Origin: a virus
DNA length: 41,383 nt
Direction: 5' to 3' (one strand)
IMG/VR virus record: IMGVR_UViG_3300001533_002311
Coordinates: 1 to 41,383 of that record
Shown here: piece by piece, positions 37,052 to 41,383 of the stretch
How the letters are laid out: each line of letters begins with the position of its first letter
Position numbering within the stretch: the stretch's first letter is position 1
Notes under the pieces: model-generated
The model's input: the letters and a program-made list of their open reading frames with translations, nothing else
The model's database searches: none
Told to the model about the DNA's origin: nothing
Position numbers and translations under genes: made by a program

Positions 37052-37159
37052 TTTGAGCCTCCCTGTTTTTTTTTGTGCAAGGCTTGCGCCTGCACATAAG
37101 CTTAAAATATAAAGAGTACAGTTTCAATCCTTGATGTATTGGATATATGGATAAATACC
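37026..37159 (-). pseudogene. Possible tiny gene split by R1 copy 1 (31 aa when rejoined)
   Basis: Just after the resolvase stop there is TAAGGAGA on the minus strand, a strong ribosome site with no gene behind it. If the 38-bp R1 unit (37121-37158) is removed, a GTG forms across the junction 9 nt after this site and opens a frame of 31 codons (MYSLYFKLMCRRKPC and on) that ends inside the start of the next gene. The product is short and overlaps another gene, so it is only weakly supported, but it matches the pattern at the other repeat sites. Confidence 0.3.
37121..37158 (-). repeat. R1 repeat, copy 1 (solitary, CRISPR-repeat-like)
   Basis: This 38-bp unit begins GTATTTATCCATATATCC on the minus strand and ends AAGGATTGAAAC. 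The ATTGAAAC end is the classic 8-nt handle of many CRISPR repeats. It is identical to copies at 38770-38807 and 38843-38880. It lies alone between the genes at 37051 and 37173. Confidence 0.85.
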
Positions 37160-37172
37160 CGAAAGAGTCTCC

Positions 37173-37691
37173 TTATTTTATGACCAAATGATTTTCCAAA
37201 CAATAGATTGCAATTAGAAATGCTTCTGCCCTGTCGTGTTTTAATACCCTTGTGTCCTTTCGTCTGTATTTGAAACACTTGGCATCTTCAGGCGACAAAT
37301 AACAGGCTTTCTCAACCGACAATAACTTTTTCTTTTTATAGGTTATGTTGCCATTAGTTATGTTAAAGTAGTTTTTCCAGACAGGCGGCGATACACGCAG
37401 GAATTTAAATCCCATTCCCACAACTGCACCATAAATTGTTCCGACTGCCTTGCCGTATTCAAAACCACCATAGACAGTCTTTACTTCGTCTTTACTACCA
37501 TGCGGATGCGGATTCTCTGACATAATCAGGTCAAGCTCAGAATTAAACTGGCTTAAAAAGTTTACAATACCAGTAATATCTATGTCATTGCCGATTTTTT
37601 CTATATCGTGAAATCCTATTGTCTTGCGTGTCATTGCGTCAATTGCCCATAAGCAACCTGACTTTCCAGGGTCTATGCCTATAATGTTCAT
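37173..37691 (-). CDS. RuvC-like Holliday junction resolvase
   Basis: This 172-aa protein has an RNase H-like fold: IGIDPGKSG at the N-terminus (Asp7), then an acidic residue in LIMSENPHPHG (Glu60 region) and the C-terminal HDRAEAFLIA with the last Asp. These are the catalytic acids of phage RuvC-type nucleases that resolve branched DNA before packaging. It overlaps the ribbon-helix-helix gene at one base. Confidence 0.85.
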   Translation of the reverse strand: MNIIGIDPGKSGCLWAIDAMTRKTIGFHDIEKIGNDIDITGIVNFLSQFNSELDLIMSENPHPHGSKDEVKTVYGGFEYGKAVGTIYGAVVGMGFKFLRVSPPVWKNYFNITNGNITYKKKKLLSVEKACYLSPEDAKCFKYRRKDTRVLKHDRAEAFLIAIYCLENHLVIK

Positions 37692-37888
37692 TATTCACCA
37701 ATCTTTTTGGTTGGACGATAAGTTTTTAATGATTGGTCAATAAGATTACAAATACAAGCACTCATTGATAACCCTGTTGCCTGCATTAAAAATTGTAGGT
37801 GACCACGATGTCTTGGGAGCAGATAAATTGTTGTCGGTATCTTCTCTGCTCCACTAATATACTTTCTACGTTTTAATTGTCTTTTCAT
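37691..37888 (-). CDS. Ribbon-helix-helix-like DNA-binding protein
   Basis: In this 65-aa protein IPTTIYLLPRH forms the strand and HLQFLMQATGLSMSACICNL the two helices, matching the RHH pattern (strand, helix, 'G.S.S' turn, helix). The ATG at 37888 lies 8 nt after AAGGAG; ATG at 37906 is before that site and less likely. It may repress its own group; a TTGACA is present upstream on the same strand. Confidence 0.65.
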   Translation of the reverse strand: MKRQLKRRKYISGAEKIPTTIYLLPRHRGHLQFLMQATGLSMSACICNLIDQSLKTYRPTKKIGE

Positions 37889-37917
37889 ATCTAAATTCTC
37901 CTTCATCGGCAGAATTT

Positions 37918-37939
37918 TAGACTTTACACTTTATGTCAA
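37918..37939 (-). promoter_or_regulatory. Possible promoter for the minus-strand group
   Basis: On the minus strand TTGACA (37939-37934) is followed by TAAAAT at 14 bp and AATTCT at 17 bp. It sits in a 120-bp gap upstream of the ribbon-helix-helix and resolvase genes. The -35 box is consensus but the -10 spacing is poor. Confidence 0.35.
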
Positions 37940-38008
37940 GCATTATTATGCAATCATAATAAAATCACACTTATTAATGTAAAACAAAGACAGTAGATAT
38001 AATTATGT

Positions 38009-38392
38009 TTAGTGGTCAGTCCGAGATGCTAATTTTTTCATACGACTGAATTTAACATGCTGTTTCACACAAGTTTTACACCAAGAATTTATAATACCGT
38101 CTCTGACGTAGAAATCGTTTTTAACTGATTTTAATTTACCACATCTCTTGCATGGTTTATATAATTCGCCGTTGATTAACCGACATCCTGAATGAATACG
38201 TTTATGCGTCCGACGAGTAACAAGAACAAGATTCTCGAGACGGTTATCCCTTTTGTTAAAATTTATGTGATGTATCTCATGGCCTTTTGGGATTCGTCCA
38301 TTAGCTTGTTCCCAAACAACACGATGTTCAAATTCGCCATTGCTTAATTTCACATATCCCTGGTCAGTCTGTAATTTCTTTCTCAACCTCAT
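38009..38392 (-). CDS. HNH endonuclease
   Basis: This 127-aa protein has an HNH core EHRVVWEQANGRIPKGHEIH followed by HINFNKRDNRLENLVLV and THKRIHSG, the HNH_3 pattern with paired His and the central Asn. A C-terminal zinc-binding part has CKRCG and CKTC. Such proteins are often mobile homing nucleases or take part in packaging next to terminases; here it lies in the accessory part. It overlaps the preceding gene by 29 bp. Confidence 0.85.
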   Translation of the reverse strand: MRLRKKLQTDQGYVKLSNGEFEHRVVWEQANGRIPKGHEIHHINFNKRDNRLENLVLVTRRTHKRIHSGCRLINGELYKPCKRCGKLKSVKNDFYVRDGIINSWCKTCVKQHVKFSRMKKLASRTDH

Positions 38393-38633
38393 CTTCCTCT
38401 GGTGGCGTGATAATTGGGGTTGTTCCAGTCACGCTTTTTTTGTTATCTTTCTTGAGTCTTTGCATAAGTTTTACGCCCACATATTTCCTGTTATGTTTGT
38501 CCTGAGTTTTTGTATAAAGATTAGCGAATGTCTTTGTTAAATAGGCAAACAAAAGAGCAGGCGCGGCCAGCACAAGACAAATAATAAAACATATCGTAAA
38601 GATAATGGCTATCAAAGCATAAATAAAACGCAT
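38364..38633 (-). CDS. Small membrane protein with charged tail
   Basis: This 89-aa protein has residues 3-35 as one or two hydrophobic helices (IYALIAIIFTICFIICLVLA), then a Lys-rich stretch and an acidic tail (TPPEEDEVEKEITD). The ATG at 38633 lies behind AAGGAG; the GTG at 38642 is too close to that site. Its start follows directly after the interrupted zinc-ribbon gene. Function unknown. Confidence 0.65.
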   Translation of the reverse strand: MRFIYALIAIIFTICFIICLVLAAPALLFAYLTKTFANLYTKTQDKHNRKYVGVKLMQRLKKDNKKSVTGTTPIITPPEEDEVEKEITD

Positions 38634-38734
38634 GATAAACACTCCTTATTGGTTTCCATCGTTTGAGAAGAAACCGTCATTGGCGTCTTCGCTTGAATAT
38701 TGATTAGATTTGGGTAGGCTTGCCCCGCAATAGG

Positions 38735-38880
38735 GGCAGATTACATGGTCAAGGTCGCAGTCACGCTTCGTTTCAATCCTTGATGTATTGGATATATGGA
38801 TAAATACGGCAGATTACATGGTCAAGGTCGCAGTCACGCTTCGTTTCAATCCTTGATGTATTGGATATATGGATAAATAC
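38735..38880. repeat. Perfect 73-bp tandem duplication
   Basis: 38735-38807 and 38808-38880 are identical. Each copy consists of 35 bp of gene sequence (GGCAGATTACATGG to CACGCTTC) and one R1 repeat. Thus the 'spacer' between the two R1 copies is an exact copy of the gene sequence to their left. Confidence 0.95.
38770..38880 (-). CRISPR. R1 mini-array: two 38-bp repeats, one 35-bp spacer
   Basis: R1 copies at 38770-38807 and 38843-38880 are identical to each other and to the copy at 37121. The spacer 38808-38842 is 35 bp, a usual CRISPR size, and equals the flanking 38735-38769. The repeat end on the minus strand is GGATTGAAAC. No cas gene or leader is seen. It may be a viral mini-array, a tandem duplication of an inserted repeat, or a trace of a host array that targets this phage. 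Confidence 0.6.
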
Positions 38881-38944
38881 AATTGTGCAGGAATAAGTCC
38901 CGTTGGAATTTCTCTGCAAATACGGGCAAGCATCAAGACCTTAT

Positions 38945-39005
38945 ATCACTCTATAGTTGTTGGTGTCAAGCTGAAACTGTCAAGCTGAAACTGTCAAGCT
39001 GAAAC
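38945..39005 (+). repeat. R2 repeat, copy C, with tripled 14-bp end
   Basis: 38945-38977 is R2 with one T missing (33 bp). Its last 14 bases (TGTCAAGCTGAAAC) then occur twice more, at 38978-38991 and 38992-39005, in perfect tandem. Small tandem growth of one end like this suggests slippage or repeated end-joining at the repeat. Confidence 0.85.
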
Positions 39006-39025
39006 ATAAGCGCACCCTATCAATC

Positions 39026-39042
39026 TGTCAATTTTGCGTCAA
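39026..39042 (-). promoter_or_regulatory. Possible promoter boxes on the minus strand
   Basis: On the minus strand ATACTTGACG (39042-39037 is TTGACG) is followed 17 bp later by TAGGGT, with a second TTGACA at 39031-39026. The stretch resembles the ATACTTGACA box before the gene at 2743. It could drive the interrupted zinc-ribbon gene group. Confidence 0.3.
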
Positions 39043-39050
39043 GTATTTTT

Positions 39051-39425
39051 TTAACCGAGATTTTGAATAACAATCTCAGTTGCCATGTCCAATATAGACA
39101 GCATCTGATATTGGTTGATTTTAAATTCAAAGACGCTATATTTATCTTCCACTACCGCGCGATATATCCACTTGTCATCCTCTCTATAGGTATGCGATAT
39201 TGAGATTGTTACAAATAATGGCGCATTATTAAATACGGGATTCTGTTGCTGAATAATCGAACATAGTTCCCTTGTCTTTATTGAAATTAAAATCAACGAC
39301 TCTTTAAAGACTTCATTGACAAGCCTGCCAACGGAATTAACCGCAATCTCACGCAATCTTTTAAAGTTCTCTTTACAATAGAACCCATCGCCTGTTTCTT
39401 CAGTTGCTTGTAGTTGGTTTATCAT
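39051..39425 (-). CDS. Accessory protein, unknown, 124 aa
   Basis: This protein starts MINQLQATEETGDGFYCKEN and has a helical first half and a beta-rich second half (APLFVTISISHTYREDD, then YSVFEFKINQYQ). A very strong AAGGAGGAG site lies before the ATG at 39425. Family not recognised. The gene upstream of it is the one split by R2 copies A and B. Confidence 0.65.
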   Translation of the reverse strand: MINQLQATEETGDGFYCKENFKRLREIAVNSVGRLVNEVFKESLILISIKTRELCSIIQQQNPVFNNAPLFVTISISHTYREDDKWIYRAVVEDKYSVFEFKINQYQMLSILDMATEIVIQNLG

Positions 39426-39446
39426 CAGTTCTCCTCCTTATAAGTA

Positions 39447-39595
39447 TTAGGTTTTCATCGCCAATAGCGGTGAAATTACTTGTAGCCTTAATCACTCTAT
39501 AGTTGTTTGGTGTCAAGCTGAAACTTAGACATATTGCGGTTGTAAGCATTTGTTCATATCACTCTATAATTGTTTGGTGTCAAGCTGAAATGCAT
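39447..39595 (-). pseudogene. Tiny gene split by two R2 repeats (26 aa when rejoined)
   Basis: If R2 copies B (39558-39591) and A (39491-39524) are removed, the minus strand reads ATG right after the previous gene's stop (GGATGAAAA, a ribosome-site-like stretch), 26 codons (MHEQMLTTAICLIRLQVISP and on), and TAA just before the next gene's AAGGAGG. The fit between neighbours is good, but so short a product is not proof. Confidence 0.4.
39491..39591 (+). CRISPR. R2 mini-array: two 34-bp repeats, one 33-bp spacer
   Basis: Copy A (39491-39524) is identical to copy D at 36154. Copy B (39558-39591) differs at two bases (A for G at position 12, T for C at the last base), like the worn last repeat of a CRISPR array. 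The spacer 39525-39557 (TTAGACATATTGCG and on) is 33 bp and appears to be original phage gene sequence. No cas genes are nearby. Confidence 0.55.
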
Positions 39596-39598
39596 TTT

Positions 39599-40021
39599 TC
39601 ATCCTATCCGTCCCTTCACATACATTACAAGAATTCTACAGTAAGCAAGTTTATCTATGATACTATCGCAATCCTCCAATGATTCTGCTTCAAGATGGAC
39701 TCTTATCGAATTCTTTATATGTTTTTCATCATATTCCAGAATGTGGTAAAGGTCACTTATAATGCTGTTAAGATTTGCGTGAACCTCGGCACAACCAAGT
39801 TCTAGCGTTGATTCTTCCATGCCCAATATGGTTACGATTTCCTTTGACGGGTTTTTCCATACTTCAATCTGTTTACGCACAAAGCCATAATCAGACGATT
39901 TAACTTCTAAATCCAATCCCTTTTCTATCCTGCGTTTCATATCTCGCAGAAAATCATTCAATAACTCAACGAATTTTTCATCGGATAGGTTTTTTACAAG
40001 GACTTCTTGTTTGCCAAACAT
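39599..40021 (-). CDS. Accessory protein, unknown, helical, 140 aa
   Basis: This protein starts MFGKQEVLVKNLSDEKFVEL and is mostly helical and charged, with DEKFVELLNDFLRDMKRRIE and a C-terminal helix (CDSIIDKLAYCRILVMY). The ATG at 40021 lies behind AAGGAG; the upstream ATG at 40036 overlaps that site. Family not recognised. Confidence 0.62.
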   Translation of the reverse strand: MFGKQEVLVKNLSDEKFVELLNDFLRDMKRRIEKGLDLEVKSSDYGFVRKQIEVWKNPSKEIVTILGMEESTLELGCAEVHANLNSIISDLYHILEYDEKHIKNSIRVHLEAESLEDCDSIIDKLAYCRILVMYVKGRIG

Positions 40022-40074
40022 CTTATTCTCCTTCATGTTTTTCTAATGTCTCACCTGAGACGTTTATTGTTCTG

Positions 40075-40554
40075 TCATGCTTCCAGATTGGCTTCATAGG
40101 TTATCATCTCATGCAGGGTTTTTAAATCAATGTTCATCTTGCCACCAAGTATGTCAGCGGGGTCTAACTTCAGGCATACTTTTATCTTGCCGGTTATTGG
40201 CGATATTTCTATTGAGATAATCCACCACTGCTGTCCCATTAGTTCAATGTCTCGCGTGTGCATTAACCTGATGAGTAGTTCTTTTTTGTCTATCACTTTC
40301 CTTTCCTCCTTTGGCGGCACGTAGTTTAGATTTGGCTCGCCAGGCTGACAGGAAGGCGCAGGCAATATAAGATATTCCACGCCAATCGCATTGTCATAAT
40401 CATCGTCAATCATTATCCTGTCGCTTTTCATAACCTTGATTACTGGCGGGAAATTGTTATCAAACAAATACCTTACCACTATGAATACTGGCTTAGATAG
40501 TTTAGTTATTGTCTGGGTATCAAGGTCGAAGGTTGTCCATTGTCCGACTTTCAT
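40075..40554 (-). CDS. Accessory protein, unknown, 159 aa
   Basis: This alpha-beta protein starts MKVGQWTTFDLDTQTITKLS. It has strands (PVFIVVRYLF; QQWWIISIEISPITGKIKV), an acidic KSDRIMIDDDYDNA and a PSCQPGEPN loop. The DNA of that loop carries a 20-bp sequence that occurs again at 41038-41057. ATG at 40554 follows GGAGAG. Family not recognised. Confidence 0.62.
   Translation of the reverse strand: MKVGQWTTFDLDTQTITKLSKPVFIVVRYLFDNNFPPVIKVMKSDRIMIDDDYDNAIGVEYLILPAPSCQPGEPNLNYVPPKEERKVIDKKELLIRLMHTRDIELMGQQWWIISIEISPITGKIKVCLKLDPADILGGKMNIDLKTLHEMITYEANLEA
40340..40359 (+). repeat. 20-bp direct repeat, copy 1
   Basis: CCAGGCTGACAGGAAGGCGC at 40340-40359 occurs identically at 41038-41057. 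Here it lies inside the gene at 40075-40554; the other copy lies in a gap. The region between holds the reading frames at 40566-40998, so it may be a recombination footprint. Confidence 0.85.
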
Positions 40555-40565
40555 TTGTTCTCTCC

Positions 40566-40667
40566 TTATTCGTTGTAGTTCAGACACTCATTGCATCTGT
40601 ATGTATTCCCATTATCAGGGTCTTTCGTGTGCATTGTCGGCTTTTTACAAGACCAACAATAAATCAT
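40566..40667 (-). CDS. Tiny zinc-ribbon protein, 33 aa
   Basis: The sequence MIYCWSCKKPTMHTK ends with YRCNECLNYNE, giving CWSC and CNEC at the spacing of a zinc ribbon. It lies directly upstream of the gene at 40554 with an 11-bp gap. GGCGG stands before the ATG at 40667. Very short phage zinc ribbons of this kind are common; the role is unknown. Confidence 0.6.
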   Translation of the reverse strand: MIYCWSCKKPTMHTKDPDNGNTYRCNECLNYNE

Positions 40668-40713
40668 CTTACCGCCTGACCTTTCTCTTTTTAAAGCCTT
40701 CAATATAGCGATA

Positions 40714-40998
40714 GTGAACGACTGGAATTGGGGCGGGAAACGCTCATTTTGTGGTCTCAGACACCTTATCTTGGACAGACAGGGTCTGATATCGCAGGGG
40801 ATACTAAAGTTCGGCTCAGCCCACAATTTCGGCTATGCGTTGGATATGATTTTCTTTGACTATACTGCCGAAGAAGTTCGCTGGCATATTATCACCCATG
40901 CTGACCGCTATCCCGAAGTCAAGGGGATAGAGACGGACATATCATGGTTACACATAGACGCAAGGAATGTGGAAGCATTGATGATATTCAAGCCTTAG
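40714..40998 (+). pseudogene. M15-type peptidase-like protein, N-terminus missing
   Basis: This 94-aa frame has NDWNWGGKRSFCGLR, then FGSAHNFGYALDM and SWLHIDARN. The SxH..G.A.D and WxHxD motifs are those of M15-type zinc peptidases, which cut peptidoglycan cross-links; the ligands would be the His of SAH, the Asp of ALD and the His of LHID. Relatives usually have 30-40 more residues before NDW. Here the frame is open only to 40663 and runs into the opposite-strand zinc-ribbon gene. It is the only plus-strand coding stretch in this region. It is probably a truncated remnant; GTG at 40714 is a possible start. Confidence 0.55.
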
Positions 40999-41037
40999 AC
41001 CCATACATCACCACTCCCCTCCACCCCACCAGCGTCC

Positions 41038-41057
41038 CCAGGCTGACAGGAAGGCGC
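41038..41057 (+). repeat. 20-bp direct repeat, copy 2
   Basis: This is the second copy of the sequence at 40340-40359. It is followed directly by a small hairpin (GCGGG, six-base loop, CCCGC at about 41056-41071) and a pyrimidine-rich stretch, a weak terminator candidate for the plus-strand peptidase-like frame. Confidence 0.8.
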
Positions 41058-41103
41058 GGGTTTTATCCCGCCCCTCTTCTTTTAGTTGAACTATTCTATA
41101 ATA

Positions 41104-41124
41104 TCGAATAGTTGAGTTATTCGA
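41104..41124. promoter_or_regulatory. Inverted repeat, possible operator
   Basis: TCGAATA (41104-41110), a 7-nt gap and TATTCGA (41118-41124) form a perfect dyad. It lies just after the end of the minus-strand gene at 41127. It could be a binding site or a weak hairpin. Confidence 0.4.
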
Positions 41125-41126
41125 CA

Positions 41127-41318
41127 TCATTTCTCTTCCTCCGTCCCCATTATCCTCATGTCCCACACACTCGCCCAGCCCACAAATCCTATCCTGTTCA
41201 GGTCAGATTTTAGCTTTTCCAATGCGGTCTGCGGGGACGTTGCGTCATAGGGGACTGTCACGTGAACGGACATATTCCCCACACGTGTAGTCGCCACTCC
41301 CATATACTGTTTGTTCAT
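41127..41318 (-). CDS. Small protein, 63 aa, unknown
   Basis: This protein starts MNKQYMGVATTRVGNMSVHV, then PYDATSPQTALEKLKSDL and GFVGWASVWDMRI. The fold may be a small alpha-beta one. The ATG at 41318 is preceded by AGAGAG; the frame is open further up to 41378, but the start at 41318 fits the ribosome site better. Family not recognised. Confidence 0.55.
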   Translation of the reverse strand: MNKQYMGVATTRVGNMSVHVTVPYDATSPQTALEKLKSDLNRIGFVGWASVWDMRIMGTEEEK

Positions 41319-41383
41319 TTCTTTTCTCTCTGTTCTGGCACAAATGTGGATGTCATCCCCACTACTTTGTCCAGCCATCCTTC

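Larger units (their letters stand above)
38646..39015 (-). pseudogene. Zinc-ribbon gene split by R1 and R2 insertions
   Basis: The minus-strand reading at 38944-38881 is KVLMLARICREIPTGLIPAQ; then comes the R1-spacer-R1 insert (38770-38880), and the frame goes on as KRDCDLDHVICPYCGASLPK to a TAA at 38646. Removing the 111-bp insert joins both parts in frame (58 aa from ATG 38933). If R2 copy C (38945-39005) is also removed, the frame opens from a GTG at 39015 (198 bp, 65 aa). CPYCG is a zinc knuckle half. The gene ends just before the ribosome site of the next gene, as a real gene of this operon would. Confidence 0.6.

Noticed and set aside
36154-39591. Full host CRISPR-Cas locus
   Set aside because: No cas1, cas2, cas6 or effector gene is present; there are only isolated repeats and two one-spacer arrays.
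36154-39591. R1/R2 as phage attachment sites
   Set aside because: There is no integrase in the window, and seven scattered copies of two families do not fit a single att site.

Overview
The window is a 41.4-kb piece of a tailed double-stranded DNA phage with a siphovirus-type layout, or a prophage or metagenomic contig of one. It is AT-rich, has tightly overlapping genes (ATGA and TAATG junctions) and strong AGGAG ribosome binding sites, which points to a host that uses Shine-Dalgarno initiation. The host itself cannot be named from the sequence. No integrase, DNA polymerase, helicase, tRNA or cas gene was seen.

Layout. (1) 1-2160 is a reversed, truncated second version of the middle-to-C-terminal part of the tape measure protein. 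It begins with a perfect 91-bp fold-back palindrome, so this end may be a rearrangement or an assembly or amplification chimera. (2) 2161-2742 is AT-rich and non-coding, with TTGACA boxes and paired ATGACAA motifs, just before a RepL-like winged-helix gene. (3) 3165-6313 is a coupled operon for 7-deazaguanine synthesis and insertion into DNA: queD, queE, folE, a HAD phosphatase-like gene, queC and a short DpdA-like transglycosylase. The set predicts preQ0-type bases in the phage DNA as protection from restriction. (4) 6325-14471 is the packaging and head module: ParB-like protein, small and large terminase, portal, XkdF-like protease fused to a scaffold-like tail, major capsid protein and connectors. 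(5) 14487-27206 is the tail module: two related tube proteins, a strong terminator, a probable chaperone, a basic unknown protein, a 2004-aa tape measure, a large hub-type protein and a baseplate protein. (6) 27216-31170 holds tail-tip genes and a lysis region with an amidase and several small membrane proteins. (7) 31222-34933 holds receptor-binding or fibre genes and ends in a second strong terminator.

(8) 35262-41383 is a minus-strand accessory region of small genes: RuvC-like resolvase, ribbon-helix-helix protein, HNH endonuclease, zinc ribbons, membrane proteins and unknowns, plus one plus-strand M15-type peptidase remnant. Scattered through it are two families of short, nearly identical repeats, called R1 (38 bp, 3 copies) and R2 (34 bp, 4 copies). 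Read in the proper direction their ends are ATTGAAAC (R1) and CTGAAAC (R2), typical of CRISPR repeats. They occur singly or as two-repeat mini-arrays with one 33- or 35-bp 'spacer'. Removing exactly the repeat units (for R1, the whole repeat-spacer-repeat insert) rejoins short open reading frames at all four loci, so they look like precise insertions into phage genes.

This repeat system is the main candidate novelty. It could be solitary-repeat RNA anti-CRISPRs, viral mini-CRISPR arrays, a new kind of repeat insertion, or a chimera between phage and host CRISPR reads. The secondary points are the DNA-modification operon, the second inverted tape-measure segment, a probable frameshift at the end of the capsid gene, and the tandem tube paralogues.
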